Below are positions 10,955 to 20,856 of a DNA stretch of 64,000 nucleotides, piece by piece. The position numbers were made by a program, and so were the translations under genes. Location: contig CP154956.1 of the NCBI GenBank assembly GCA_039621445.1, forward strand, positions 95,794,406 through 95,858,405. The letters run 5' to 3'. Positions within the stretch are counted from its first letter, which is position 1. Every line of letters starts with the position of its first letter. The notes beneath the pieces are model-generated. The model was not told where the DNA came from. It searched no databases and saw nothing but the letters and a program-made list of their open reading frames with translations. The stretch comes from Euglena gracilis (Eukaryota; Euglenida; Euglenophyceae; Euglenales).

Positions 10955-11194
10955 ATTGGGAATTTGATGGTGTTTACACTTAAACACATGCGCGCATGCA
11001 TGCACACACGCATTCTTTGCTCATTTTTCACATGCGTCACAGCGCCTTTGGACGAGAATCAGTTGCATGTTCGTGTTTGTGTTTGGGATGGTGTCAAAAC
11101 AGGCACTTTGGCGGCAGTGATTTTGTACCAAAGTTGTTTTCTTTGATGGTGATGGCATCGGTTGGCTCTTTTTCTCCGTTGGTTTGTTTCACAC

Positions 11195-11368
11195 CAGAGA
11201 TTTTTTTTTTAAATTTTCTTGCCCCGAGGGGGGGTGGAGGAGTGGGGGGTGGGTCCCGGGCGAGCCCCCCCACCCCCTCCCCCATGGGAGGGGGGTTTGG
11301 GCCGGTTGGGTATTGGTATCCCGCCGGAGGCAGGGTTTTCCTCTTCTGGGTCCTGGAAAAAACCTCTC
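11195..11368. mobile_element. hAT-like MITE with perfect 8-bp TSD
   Basis: Flanked on both sides by TTTCACAC (11,187-11,194 and 11,369-11,376). Ends are CAGAGATTTTTTTTTAAA and GGAAAAAACCTCTC, an imperfect inverted pair. Interior has GCCCCGAGGGGGGG and C/G runs. Also present in copy 2. Confidence 0.75.
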
Positions 11369-11430
11369 TTTCACACTCGCCAATCAAGTCGCAAAAGGGG
11401 AAACCCACCCCCATCCTCTGTGGTGCACAG

Positions 11431-11550
11431 ACGAACCGGCGGAAGACCAACCACCTCCAGCAGCGCCCGCCGCCAAGCCGCCCGCCCCCTCAGCCCCCTC
11501 CGCTCCCCAGTCGAGCCGTCCCCCGGTTTTGCCGCCAACCGTCTTCCCAG
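11431..11550 (+). CDS. Candidate exon, Pro/Ala-rich
   Basis: Acceptor GTGCACAG ends at 11,430. The frame gives EPAEDQPPPAAPAAKPPAPS then APSAPQSSRPPVLPPT. The right border is uncertain (CCG|GTTTTG or beyond). Composition fits the disordered Pro-rich part of the putative protein. Copy 2 has the same length, with an Ala/Thr difference. Confidence 0.48.
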
Positions 11551-11837
11551 GGGGGATATCCGTTGGGCTGTTTCCTGCTGTAGTTTTCTATCAACGGTTT
11601 GGGCATGGGTGGGGTTTGTGAAAGGCCTGGAGGGATTTAGATTTGGCGTCTTTGGGTTGCACCATGAGGGGGGCTTCCGTTAGTGGGTGTTGTGTTCAGG
11701 AACAGGGGGTTCAATTCAGGGCAGGACTTTATGGCCAAGCGTCGACATTTACGCCAGTGTATGGACACTTTTTTTTCTTTCTTTGGCGTGCGATGATGTG
11801 AAACATATTTTGCCGCGCCAGGTTGGTAAATCCCCAG

Positions 11838-11950
11838 AACAGTGGCAGTCATTCAGCGCTCTGCTGCCCTCACACCACCCGCCCCTGTCCCCGCAAGCCT
11901 CCTTCACCCGCACCAACCACTGCTTCAACCCCAAGCATCCCCGCCCAACC
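11838..11950 (+). CDS. Candidate exon, Pro/Thr-rich
   Basis: After ATCCCCAG at 11,837 one frame reads CPRKPPSPAPTTASTPSIPA and another gives SFSALLPSHHPPLSPQASFT. I cannot choose between them. Four substitutions separate the copies, and copy 2 lacks about 34 bases just downstream. Confidence 0.3.
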
Positions 11951-12109
11951 TGAACCACCCCGCCCGGCAGGCCAAGGATGCCTTCCCGCAGGAATAGTAT
12001 GAAACGCCACATCAGCCATTCAAACAACTTGCATACAGACGTGGGAAAGAAGGAATTCGGTTCAAAATTGTAAGGTTTTTGGGCAAATACGTTTTGGCTG
12101 TGGTGATTT

Positions 12110-12245
12110 CCATAGTGAATTATAGTACATTGTATATATTATAGTACATACTATATTATAGGACGTAGTATATTGTCTGTAGTCCAATTTCCAGTGCAAA
12201 ATGTATGCAGTATTATAGTGTTTAAATGTTTGAATCGAATTGAAT
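12110..12245. repeat. AT-rich TATAGTACATA repeats
   Basis: Irregular repeats of TATAGTA and ATAGTACATA, slightly different in copy 2 (33,280-33,400). Non-coding. Confidence 0.5.
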
Positions 12246-12330
12246 TGAAAAAAAAAAGCAAGTCTTCTTGTGTGGGGTATCCCAAGGGACCTCAACCAGG
12301 ACACAAGCAGGCGGTTGCTGGACCATCCAG

Positions 12331-12461
12331 CTGCGGTCGGCCTCTGCCGCCGCCGACCACCTGTCCACCCTCCTCCTCCGGCGGCACCACACAGCCCCGC
12401 AGCAGAGCCACGGCCCACTGTGGTCCCCGCACCTCCTCGGCCGTCTTCCCCACCGGTGCAG
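12331..12461 (+). CDS. Candidate exon, Pro/His-rich
   Basis: Between ATCCAG (12,330) and a GTGCAG boundary at 12,461. The preferred frame includes AEPRPTVVPAPPRPSSPPVQ. The two copies differ by shifted CCT/GCG triplets that leave the length and frame intact, which supports coding. Another frame gives a Leu/His-rich peptide. Confidence 0.35.
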
Positions 12462-12642
12462 GCCGTAGCACTGCTTGTCCTGTGTCGCCCCCCTCCCCCC
12501 ACGAGAGAGAGACTGACTGGCCTCCAGAAAGCATTGAGTTGTTTGTTTCGAGAAAGTGATTGTGACAGGAAAAAAGTGCAGGATAGCAATGATACGATCC
12601 TAGCTCCAAAGATGCCAGACGTCAGCAAAGAAATGCAGGAGA

Positions 12643-12952
<310 letters not shown>

Positions 12953-12959
12953 GTGTTTC

Positions 12960-13480
12960 GCACCGTCAACTACATAAGCTCGGCACCTGCCTGATTTTTG
13001 ATGTTTTTCTTCAGAATAAATCAAAATTGGGGAAACTTTGGAAATAAGCGCCTGCCAAGGAGGAAGGTGGAATAATATGGCAAAAAAAGGGTGCATTTCC
13101 TTTGCACAAAGCACACACCCCTCGCACCCGTCTAATGATGCCCAAATAAGTCTCCTGAGGGCCTGAAATGTGCACACCCTGTGATGCAAATGGGATGGGG
13201 TTTTACTTTCTGGTACCACCTCGGGCAAGCAGACTGACCAGCGCAGTATTTTCTGCCAGGAAAGAGATCATTTTCTGGCAGTATTTGCTGGGTCAGGCTT
13301 TTTTTAAATTTCCCGGTCCAGGTCGTCCCCACCTGGTACCCAGTGCCAACAGAGTGAGCTCTTCGGGGGGCTGACCGGTACCCGGGTCAGGTGAGCCCAC
13401 AGTCCAGCCAGCCAGCCAGCCCTTGAGCCCCCCCCCCCCTCTGGGGTCTCCAGCCTCGGCTGAGCCCTCTCGTGCCTCTC
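12960..13480. other. Intron-like DNA, no gene seen
   Basis: Contains a CAGGCTTTTTTTAAATTTCCC motif at 13,294 similar to the ends of hAT-like elements here, but no second end. A near-palindromic GGTACCCGGGTC lies at about 13,377. Confidence 0.4.
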
Positions 13481-13490
13481 ATGTTCTCAG

Positions 13491-13567
13491 CCTCGTCGTC
13501 GTCGAAGGCCCCACCCCCGCAACCCGCCAGGGTGGCGTACGAGGACCCCAGCCATGCCTGCATTTGA
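13491..13567 (+). CDS. Candidate exon, SSSSKAPPPQ peptide
   Basis: Acceptor TGTTCTCAG ends at 13,490. The frame reads SSSSKAPPPQPARVAYEDPS then HACI and stop; an internal donor GGC|GTACGA would end it sooner. Identical in copy 2. Low-complexity Ser/Pro start typical of the surrounding islands. Confidence 0.35.
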
Positions 13568-13587
13568 GGCCTGGACCCCAATACATG

Positions 13588-14965
13588 GGCGTGTACATCA
13601 GGAATTTCTTCGGACCGAGGGGAGGGGTCCCCCAACCACCCAGGGGGGAACCCCCTGACTGGGGGATGCACTTTTTCGGTGTCAATGTTGGGGCCAAAAT
13701 TTCCTCATTTTCGGCGCTGCGTGCTGAAAATGAGTAAACTCACCGACCACACACATTCAAAAAAAATCAGTCACTTTTTGAAAACCAGTCACCCACCCCC
13801 CTCCCCCTCCCCATGAGTTGGTCACTCTGACCACTGGGCCAAAAATAGATCAGAACCAATGGATTTGGCGAACCCCCCCCCCAAATTCCGGCACCGGGTG
13901 GCTACTTTCGGTCGTCCCATTTCCATAATTCCGACAGTTCCTCAATGATTTTTTTGTCATCTTCCCTAAAATCAATTTTTCAAACATATTTCCATTGTCC
14001 CACTATTTTCAATTCCTGTATTTTTGTCTGGCTGTTAATGGGAGTTTGTAAATGGAGGGCTGTGTTTGGACGTGCACAGGTGTTTAGAAATGAAGAAATG
14101 CGTGGCAGCTGTGAAGGCATCAAAAAAGGAAAAAAGCAGCAGAAATGTTGCAAAAGAATCACAAACCGGATGAAATTGGTGCAGAAAATATGCCCAAAAG
14201 GCACCAATTTTTCAAAAACGCCCAAAAACGCCGAAAAAGTGACCATTGGAGCTTGTGGAGGGGATTTTGGGTCGATTTTTGACTTCGAAAAATTTGCCCA
14301 AATAACACCTTCCCTAAATTATAAACCCCCCTGTACCCCAACTTCGAATGTCGAAATATTAAACCGGGGGGTTATTGTTTGGGGGGTTTAGTTCACCGGT
14401 GGATGCCAGTGGTCTGTGCGCATGCGTGCATTCATCAGGAATTTCATAGGACCGGGGGGAGGGGTCCTCCCAACCACCCAGGGGGTACCATGACCCCCCT
14501 GTGGGAGGGGTGCTTTTATTGGGTGTCAATGTTGAGACCAAAATTCCTCATTTTTCGGCGCCGAAACTCCCCGACGACACCATTGCTTATCGACCCGGGG
14601 GGAGGGGAGTCACTTTCCACATTCAAAAAAAGAATCAGCCACTTTTTGAAAACCAGCCACCCACCCACCCTCCTCCTGGCTTGGTCAGTCTGGCACTGGG
14701 CCAAAAATGGATCAAAACCAATCGATTTGGCGAACCCCCCCAAATTCCGGCACCAGGTGGCTACTTTCGGTCGTCCCCTTCCATCATTCTGACCATTCCT
14801 TATTGCAAACAATGGTGTTTTTGCCGTCTTCCCTAAAATCAAATTTATCAAACATATTTCCATTGTCCTGCTATTTTTTTTCCTGGTGTTTTTGTCTGGC
14901 TGTGAATGGGAGTTTGTAAATGGAGGGTTGCGTGTGGACGTGCACAGGTGTTTAGAAATCAAGAA
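13588..14965. repeat. Old tandem duplication, unit ~835 bp
   Basis: 13,588-14,110 and 14,421-14,965 share the same order of blocks: ATCAGGAATTTC, C/G runs, GGTGTCAATGTTG, TCATTTTTCGGCG, CAGYCACTTTTTGAAAACCA, CCAAATTCCGGCACC, GTGGCTACTTTCGGTCGTC, and TGGCTGTGAATGGGAG to GGACGTGCACAGGTGTTTAG. They are clearly diverged, so the event is older than the 21 kb duplication. Some blocks match the ACCATTGCTT TIR family (14,577: CACCATTGCTTATCGACC). Confidence 0.75.
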
Positions 14966-15044
14966 ATGAAGATGCGTCTGTCTTAATAATGAAAATGAAT
15001 TTATCGATTTGTGTGCACATGCATACACTTGCGTGTGAGTATTT

Positions 15045-15860
15045 GTGCAGCGTTTTGGCAAAAACGTGTACGCTCGGTGTGAAATGTCTTCACGCCTAGC
15101 CCAACCAGCACCTTTTTTTTTGAACTCGACCAGCAATGTGGAGGGCAGGTGGGCGGTGAAGGTGATTTTGCAGGTGCCGGAATGGTCCGAAACAAGAAGC
15201 CAGAAAATGGCTCGAAAATGGGCTCTCCGGCTCCCTTTTGGGCATTCCAATGGTTTCATATTTGTAGTATTGATTTTCCCGTCTTTTTTTGGTTCGGGTC
15301 CAGCCCAGTTCCCCTGTGGGGAGCCACCACAGCACCTTGCAGTTGAGTCTTGCCAAACATCTTGTATCAAGTCTGAATCAGAATTGAATGAATCCGAATC
15401 ACAATTTCAATTGGAACTTCCCACCCTGTTGGCACCGGGCACACACACCCATCATTGATGTGGCATCGACCCCCCCCACCTCCCACGGGGAGTCCGATTC
15501 CCCCACCAGGCATTCCCGCACAGCCCATGGGTGGGGACGGGGGCGGGGGCGGGGGTGGGGGCTCCAGCGGCTCAGCATGACGGCGTGCCGCTTTCCAAGG
15601 CTGCCCCCCACACTGGGAAACGTGTCACACCCAGTGGAACTGTACAGCGGGCCAGGGGATGAGTATCCCTCCCAGGGGGTGTGAAGACATTTCGCACCGA
15701 GCATGCACGTTCGCCAAAACGCCGCTCAAACACGCACACACAAGTGCACGCATGTGCACGCAAACCGATCTACGCATTTTCAGAGGGGGGGTTTATTATC
15801 TGGGGGGTCATTGTTTGGAGGGGGGGGTTATTATATGGGGCGGTTTCCTCTCGGCCGGCC
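15045..15860. other. Intron-like, one weak Gly/Pro island
   Basis: At 15,430-15,575 a GC-rich stretch gives either a Pro-rich peptide with a Gly run or an Arg/Gly peptide. No good borders. G-rich blocks with TTATTA at 15,785-15,840 resemble the AAATAATATCCCC element family. Confidence 0.35.
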
Positions 15861-15865
15861 AGCAG

Positions 15866-16010
15866 CCATGGCCGCGGCGCCATCCCGCCGCTGTCCAGCA
15901 TGGTGCCCGCCCATGAGTCGGTGCCGCAGCTGCACGCCCGCATGCTGGCACTGGTGAAGTGCCGGGCCGCGGACGCCCCACCGGACGCTCCTCTCGGCCG
16001 GAGGCAACCC
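15866..16010 (+). CDS. Candidate exon, folded segment
   Basis: Acceptor CCAGCAG ends at 15,865; donor CAACCC|GTATGG. The frame gives HGRGAIPPLSSMVPAHESVP then QLHARMLALVKCRAADAPP and DAPLGRRQP. The middle looks amphipathic helical. A second frame starts with ATG but is Arg/Cys-rich and unlikely. The 145-bp length is identical in copy 2. Confidence 0.52.
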
Positions 16011-16061
16011 GTATGGTGGCCCCCCAGGATGGAGTGTCCGGGTGGGCAGGAATCGGAGGGG

Positions 16062-16210
16062 AAAGGGTTTTTTTTAAAAAAAACCCTGAATCATAGCCCC
16101 CCCTTGAATAATAGCCCCACCCAAATCATACCCCCCCCCTTTGAGATTTTAACCAAGTGTGTGAATAATAACCCCATGGGGCTATTATTCGGGGGGGGGG
16201 GTATTGTTAT
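16062..16210. repeat. Palindromic AATAATAGCCCC repeat cluster
   Basis: Begins with a near-perfect palindrome GGGTTTTTTTTAAAAAAAAC at 16,064, then ATAATAGCCCC and C runs, and ends GGGGCTATTATTCGGGGGGG. The ends are inverted, as expected for a foldback or MITE related to the 22.4 kb element. Present in copy 2 at about 37,223-37,372. Confidence 0.5.
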
Positions 16211-16214
16211 GTTT

Positions 16215-16560
16215 TTTTAGTTTCATACAACTGCATCCATCCATAAAAACGTTGTCCTATTTACAAGTTGTTTATTCAATTTTTCTCCTGAAAATGTCAG
16301 CAGCAAAAAACATTCATGAACAGTTAATTGGTTTTTTTCGGTGATGGATAATCCGGCGTTGATGGATCTGGGTTTTTTCGCTGCTTCTCGCCCAAGTCAT
16401 GACATTTTAAATTTTGAAAACCGCAGAAACGCCTCACCTCCTCCCTCACCTCCCTCGCCTCACCCCAGGGTGGACTGCTGTTCGGACCGCAACCGTTTTC
16501 ATTTTCGTTTCCTGTTGGAGACAAGCGGGGGCCGTTCCCCGCCCCTCCCCCGCCGCCACC
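16215..16560. other. Intron-like DNA, no gene seen
   Basis: AT-rich, then a C-rich run-up to the next exon. Confidence 0.4.
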
Positions 16561-16577
16561 GTTGGCTCTGCCCCCAG

Positions 16578-16639
16578 CCCCGAGACGCTGCCCCCGGCCT
16601 TCCGCGAGCTGGTGGACACGCTGCCCAGGCCCCGGGTCG
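16578..16639 (+). CDS. Candidate short exon
   Basis: Acceptor GCCCCCAG ends at 16,577; donor GGTCG|GTGTGG. The frame reads PETLPPAFRELVDTLPRPRV, helix-like after a Pro cap. Identical in copy 2. Confidence 0.48.
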
Positions 16640-16700
16640 GTGTGGCGCTCTGGTGCGTCCGACGCGTGGCAAGGTGTGAAGGAAGCCCCATGGCTCCGGG

Positions 16701-16923
16701 CAGAAATTTTTTTGAGTTTGGTGACCCAGGGGGGCGTGTCCGGGCCAGCCCCCAGCAGGGGGGGGTCAGGCCGAGTGGGTACCCGCCAGAGGTTTTTTCA
16801 CTATTTCCGGCGCAAAGCAGCGATTTGAAGCCAAAATTGACCCCCCAAATGACCTCTCGAGCCCCCCACCCCCTGGGGTGGGTGGGTCTGGAACCCCCCC
16901 CTGGGTCCCAAAAAAAGCCTCTG
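16701..16923. mobile_element. hAT-like MITE with 8-bp TSD
   Basis: CAGAAATTTTTTT at the left and AAAAAAAGCCTCTG at the right form the inverted ends. Flanks are GCTCCGGG (16,693-16,700) and GCTCCGGA (16,924-16,931), 7 of 8 identical. Interior shares GGCCGAGTGGGT with the element at 4,469 and has a degenerate hairpin motif at 16,808. Confidence 0.72.
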
Positions 16924-16988
16924 GCTCCGGATGGGCTCACAACTGTGCACTGCCGTGCACAACTCTTGGTGGTGACTCACCCCCCCAG

Positions 16989-17091
16989 CCCTGGGCCTGC
17001 CTCCGCTGCAGAAGTCCGCAGCCCCAGTGGAGTCCCGCCTGGAAAGGCTGCGCGTGGTGGACCTGTCCGCCCCGCGGCCGGCATCCGAAAA
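16989..17091 (+). CDS. Candidate exon, LRVVDLS segment
   Basis: Acceptor CCCCCCAG ends at 16,988; possible donor GAAAA|GTCAAT. The frame reads LGLPPLQKSAAPVESRLERL then RVVDLSAPRPASEK. Regular protein-like sequence with a short helix. Identical in copy 2. Family not recognised. Confidence 0.52.
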
Positions 17092-17124
17092 GTCAATTGG
17101 AGTCGCATACCATTGTTGTGTCCC

Positions 17125-17250
17125 CCCCCCCCCCAGGGCTGATTGATTGGTTTTTTTTCGGAGTGACTGACTGGCTTTGCCCTGAACCATGCCATTTGCT
17201 TAAGGTGTGTCCGAAGGTGTGACTGACTTGTTTTTGGCTCCAAACCCCCC
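17125..17250. repeat. GTGACTGACTGG repeat fragment
   Basis: Contains GATTGATTGG, GGAGTGACTGACTGG and CATTTGCTTAAGGTGTGTCCG, matching parts of the ACCATTGCTT TIR family (2,822-3,151), but without both ends. Confidence 0.55.
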
Positions 17251-17263
17251 CGGGGGTGGGGTC

Positions 17264-17426
17264 CAGGCTTCTTTTTTTAAGTCAGAACCCCCTCAAGGGG
17301 GTCCGGGCTGGACCCCGCCTGAGGGTAGAGTCCTGGGCCGATGGGTTTCGGTGCAAAGCGCCGAAATTTTTTGGGAAATGGCTTTGCAGGTGGGTGGGTG
17401 GGATGGGGGCCTTAAAAAGGAGCCTG
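17264..17426. mobile_element. hAT-like MITE with 8-bp TSD
   Basis: Ends CAGGCTTCTTTTTTTAAG and CTTAAAAAGGAGCCTG are inverted. Flanks are GTGGGGTC (17,256-17,263) and GTGGGGTT (17,427-17,434), 7 of 8 identical. Interior has GGGGGTCCGGGCTGGACCCC and the hairpin motif CGGTGCAAAGCGCCG at 17,349. Ends match the 75-bp polymorphic element at 27,918. Confidence 0.75.
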
Positions 17427-17487
17427 GTGGGGTTGGTCAGGAATGGCTGAAAGTGTTCCACAACAGCGACTTTCGGGTTTTATTTAG

Positions 17488-17559
17488 GCCCAGCCCAGGT
17501 GGTCAGTGCGCCCGCTTCGCGACCCAGCCGTCGCGGGTTCGAGTCCCGGCGGCGCGCCA
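17488..17559 (+). tRNA. tRNA-like fragment (pseudo-tRNA or SINE head)
   Basis: Contains an A-box-like AGCCCAGGTGGTCAGTGCG and a strong B box GGGTTCGAGTCCC, with a T-arm of four pairs. The two acceptor ends do not pair and no anticodon stem can be drawn, so it is not a working tRNA. It may be a tRNA-derived repeat. It lies just before an exon and is identical in copy 2. Confidence 0.35.
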
Positions 17560-17574
17560 CTGCGCGTGACAAAG

Positions 17575-17726
17575 CCGGATGTGCCGCGGGGCGGCCCCGC
17601 CGCTGCTCGACGACCTGCAGGCCCGCGCCACTGCGGAGCTCCAGGCCAAGCAGGCGGCGTCCCAGAGCCCGGGACCGCCGCTTGCATTTCAACATTTCTT
17701 GGTTAAAAAGATTTGGTTCCCGGATG
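17575..17726 (+). CDS. Candidate exon, helical LLDDLQARA segment
   Basis: Likely acceptor GACAAAG (17,574); donor GATG|GTGAGT is a full consensus. The frame gives CRGAAPPLLDDLQARATAEL then QAKQAASQSPGPPLAF and QHFLVKKIWFPD. The first half is a strong amphipathic helix. Identical length in copy 2. Among the better-supported exons here. Confidence 0.58.
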
Positions 17727-17897
17727 GTGAGTGAATGTGTAACTTTTTTTGGTCCTGGGATTCGACCTTCCTGTCAAAAAATTATGTGCCCTCAAGATTT
17801 AAACCCTCAAAATAACACGGAAGATATATTGGAATTGAAAACCATCGAAAACCCTTCCAGAGAACGTTGAAAATTTCAGTGTTGAACCGGGGGCTCT

Positions 17898-17939
17898 GAT
17901 GCTTCCATGTATGTATGCAAGGGCATGCACGGAAGCATC
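17898..17939. repeat. Hairpin, 9-bp stem
   Basis: GATGCTTCC and GGAAGCATC are perfect inverted repeats around a 24-base loop. Present in copy 2 at 39,060-39,101. Role unknown. Confidence 0.6.
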
Positions 17940-17944
17940 AGTGT

Positions 17945-18560
17945 GTGAATGGCATCATCATTCATGTGTTCGACATTACCGGGTCATTTTCAATCATAGC
18001 AGTCACCCTGGATTGTCAACAGGATGGTTCAGTGAGACCAACTCCAACCGTTCCATTCGTTCAAGCAGGCTTCCGGCAGGGTTCCCACTCCGAACCTGCC
18101 TCTTCCACCGACCGATATCACACTCGCTTCTGGCACGGCGAGGGCCTTGTAGGAGTGTCCACTTACAGTGCCCACCCCCTGCTGTAAACGGACGGAGTGT
18201 ATGATCATGATTATGTATTATGTATGATTACCTTCTTCTGACGTTACTCTACAGCAGAAGGTCAGAAAATGTATTTGATGATATATTGGTATGAGATATC
18301 TTCAACTGTGTTGTCTCGTCTGTCGATCTGCCTGTATTGAGATATTTTTATTTTATTTTGTTGTTCTGTTTCTGTTTATGATTCATCCCTCCAAACAAGG
18401 CCTTTCAAATACTGGAATTTCTCGCGTTTTTTCCCCAAAGATGTGTTTATGTGACGTAAATATGGTAATGTGTGCAAGGAATGCATGGATGGGTGGGTGG
18501 GTGGTTGATTCTGAAATTATTATTATTATTACAAATTGTATGTCTGTGTTTCTGTTTCAA
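17945..18560. other. AT-rich, no gene seen
   Basis: Contains (GGGT)n near 18,490 and (ATT)n near 18,518. Open frames at 17,899-18,204 show no features of a known protein. Confidence 0.4.
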
Positions 18561-18690
18561 GGATTCTATGAAAAAAAATGACGTCTTTAATGAAAATGAC
18601 GTCTTTAATGACGTCTTTAAGGAAAATGAAAATCTTTTTAAAAAAACCTTTCAAATCCTTTTTTTGAAAAATGATTATTCCTGGCTCCAG

Positions 18691-18801
18691 GACCCTCAGT
18701 GGGTCATGCAAGGCCTCCTTCTAGACCTCTTGCGGGCCAGCGGGCTGTTGGACCTTGAGGTCAAGGAGCTGGGGCAGGCCCCTCCTTCCTCTCCCACCTG
18801 A
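18691..18801 (+). CDS. Candidate exon ending in stop
   Basis: After CTGGCTCCAG (18,690) the frame reads DPQWVMQGLLLDLLRASGLL then DLEVKELGQAPPSSPT and a stop. The Leu-rich part is a convincing helix. The frame is also open upstream to a TTTCAAG acceptor at 18,562 through an Asn/Lys/Phe-rich stretch with repeated GACGTCTTTAATGA units. If the stop is real, this is a terminal exon and the islands downstream belong to another transcript. Identical in copy 2. Confidence 0.48.
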   Translation, partial: DPQWVMQGLLLDLLRASGLLDLEVKELGQAPPSSPT

Positions 18802-18809
18802 TTTGGCGT

Positions 18810-19030
18810 CGCTGGGGGGGGTTGTTTTGCTTAGTCTTTTCCTTGTTTGTGTTTTTTAAGTGCTGCCGAACGAATCAGCAAACAAGCATTTCCGCTGCCA
18901 ATCTCAGGTTTCATTTGCTCATCCGGTGCAACGGAACCAGAATGTGTCATTGTGCCGTGAAACGCGCGTTTGACATTGTTGCTGGCGTGGCAGGTAGCTC
19001 CCTGTCGTACATGCGCGTAGGAGGGGCCCA
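18810..19030. other. Intron-like, no gene seen
   Basis: Short open frames, no splice pairs with a protein-like interior. Confidence 0.35.
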
Positions 19031-19031
19031 G

Positions 19032-19179
19032 AGGGGCCTGGCCGGGACGACGGGTCGCTGGCGCGCGCGACGCGCCGGCTGCACGACCGGCTGCACGCCA
19101 TCGAGCAGGAGTCCGGTCAGCTGGACGGGCTGCTGCAGCGCTGCCAGGAGGCGTCGCAGTCCATCGCCAGTCCCGTACG
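19032..19179 (+). CDS. Candidate exon, coiled-coil segment
   Basis: Acceptor GGGCCCAG ends at 19,031; possible donor TACG|GTGTGT. The frame gives DDGSLARATRRLHDRLHAIE then QESGQLDGLLQRCQEASQSI, with Leu/Ile at heptad spacing typical of a coiled coil. The end differs from copy 2 by five bases, a frameshift if the same donor is used; an earlier donor (CCA|GTCCCG) is an alternative. Confidence 0.52.
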
Positions 19180-19189
19180 GTGTGTGGGG

Positions 19190-19790
19190 GGCATGCGGAG
19201 CACTGCTGGGTTGTGTCTTTTGGAAGTGTCAAACAGTCAAAAGAACCCATTTTTGGTCGAGCCGGAGGGCGGTTAAAGTTCTTCGACCAGCATGAATCGC
19301 CAAGATATCAGATCTTTTTGGCGATGCAGCGAGTATGGCTGAGAGCAGCGTGTGACTGCGGGTTTTGTACAGGAGGAGGGGAGGGTTCGACTCCCCCCCC
19401 CCTCCAAGAGGTCGGGGGTCTTTACCCCCCCCCCTCCAGGCCGAGGGGTCCCGGAACCCCCTTGGGCCAAAATAATTTTTTTCTTGGCACTTTCCTCTAG
19501 AAAATTGATGTTTTTATTGTATGTGTTTGTCTAATTGTTGGACACTACACCTTGAAAACGCGATATTTGTCATTTTTGGAGCCCTCCAGGATTTTTCCCC
19601 CTGGGGGGGGAGGTCGACCCCCTCGGGGGAGGCGGGACCAGCCCCTCCCCCCCCCCCCCCACCTCCCACTCCATACCCTAGCCAATCGTCCGCCTCCTGA
19701 CCTGACGTTTGAACCTTTGCCTGGATCTTGGGGAATAAAGTCTGCCGGGGAGTGATGCGTGCATGGATCGGTCGGGTGCGTGCATGACCC
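19190..19790. other. G/C-run-rich, no gene seen
   Basis: C runs at 19,396 and 19,422 and G/C blocks at 19,600-19,670 interspersed with T-rich sequence, like the small elements in this window but without clear ends. Confidence 0.4.
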
Positions 19791-19799
19791 GGCCCCCAG

Positions 19800-19920
19800 G
19801 GCTGGCCCGGGGCTGGCTGCCGGAGGGCTGGCGGAGTGCGCCAATGGCACGCAGGCGATGGACGTGGCGGCGGCCCCGGAGGAGTGGCAGAGCCACATCC
19901 TGCCGGGCACTGACCGGCAA
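19800..19920 (+). CDS. Candidate exon, unidentified
   Basis: Acceptor GGCCCCCAG ends at 19,799; donor CGGCAA|GTGTGG. The frame gives AGPGLAAGGLAECANGTQAM then DVAAAPEEWQSHILPGTDRQ. Identical length and peptide in copy 2. Protein-like, Ala/Gly-rich. Confidence 0.5.
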
Positions 19921-20439
19921 GTGTGGCCAGGCCGGCCCATCAATTCCCCCCGACAATTACTCCCGTCCCCCGGGAAAGTGTCGGGGTTTGGGGCCCGCAC
20001 CGGCTCATTTCTTTCATCTCAGAAATTTCATGAAGGGGTCTCCATGGTAGTTCTCCCCGCGGCTTGCACTGTCTGGCTCGTCAGGTGACAACTTCCCGGG
20101 GGGGGGGGGGGGGAAATCACGAAGACGGCAAAACCTACGCCTGTCCTCGCAACAATCCAAGTAATGTATGTGCCACCAACGAGAGCGAAAGGAGTTTTTT
20201 GAAATAGTAACATGATAAGGTGGACAATTATTTTTAATGGATTTGTCTCAACTTGAATCCTTAAACTCCAATCTTTGGGTGTGGAGGGATGTACGAAAAC
20301 TGCTAAAGGGCTCTGTTCAATTAATTAGGCAGGGTCCGGATAATTCTGAAACCCCGCCAGCTCCAGACAGCTGTTTTCGCCTGGGAATACTGGTTGGGTT
20401 TGCACGGAGTGAAAAAGAATGGACCCCCAAACTTGCGTA

Positions 20440-20856
20440 CCCCCCCCCCCCTATGTCCAACGACCCCCCTATGTCCAACGACCACCCCCCCCCGGTCAGA
20501 GGACACCTTTTCGGAGGGTTGATTTTTTTTGCAGGTGTGGGAAAACCAGAGGTTTGCCAGCCCTGAAAGGCTGTTCTTCCGCCCTTCTCCTCTACCCCGC
20601 AGCCCATGTCAGTTTTGGGTGCTATTTCAGTAAATATTTGTTGACAGGGCTGGAAATGGGGGCGCGAAGCGCCAGAAGGAAAATTTTGACCTGTTTGGGG
20701 GGGTTTCGGCAAACTTTTTTTTCCCGACCCTGTGTCTAACGACCACCCCCCCGGTCAGAGGACACCTTTTTGGTCACTACCCTATGTCCAACGACTGCCC
20801 CCCCCCCCCCGGTCAGAGGACAGAGGTTACCGGTTATTGGACATTGGGTGGGGAGG
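20440..20856. mobile_element. TIR element, C-run/TATGTCCAACGAC family
   Basis: Starts with a C run followed by TATGTCCAACGACC and ends GGTTATTGGACATTGGGTGG plus G-rich tail; flanked by GTA on both sides (20,437-20,439 and 20,857-20,859). CCAACGACC...GGTCAGAGGACA units repeat near both ends. The hairpin motif GGCGCGAAGCGCC sits at 20,661. Related to 43,498-43,907, which is an insertion seen in one copy only. No transposase. Confidence 0.7.

Noticed and set aside
9943-11040. 365-residue minus-strand open frame
   Set aside because: Antisense to a better-supported exon at 10,701, runs through a microsatellite and has no domain.
17488-17559. Functional tRNA gene
   Set aside because: Acceptor ends do not pair and no anticodon arm can be drawn.
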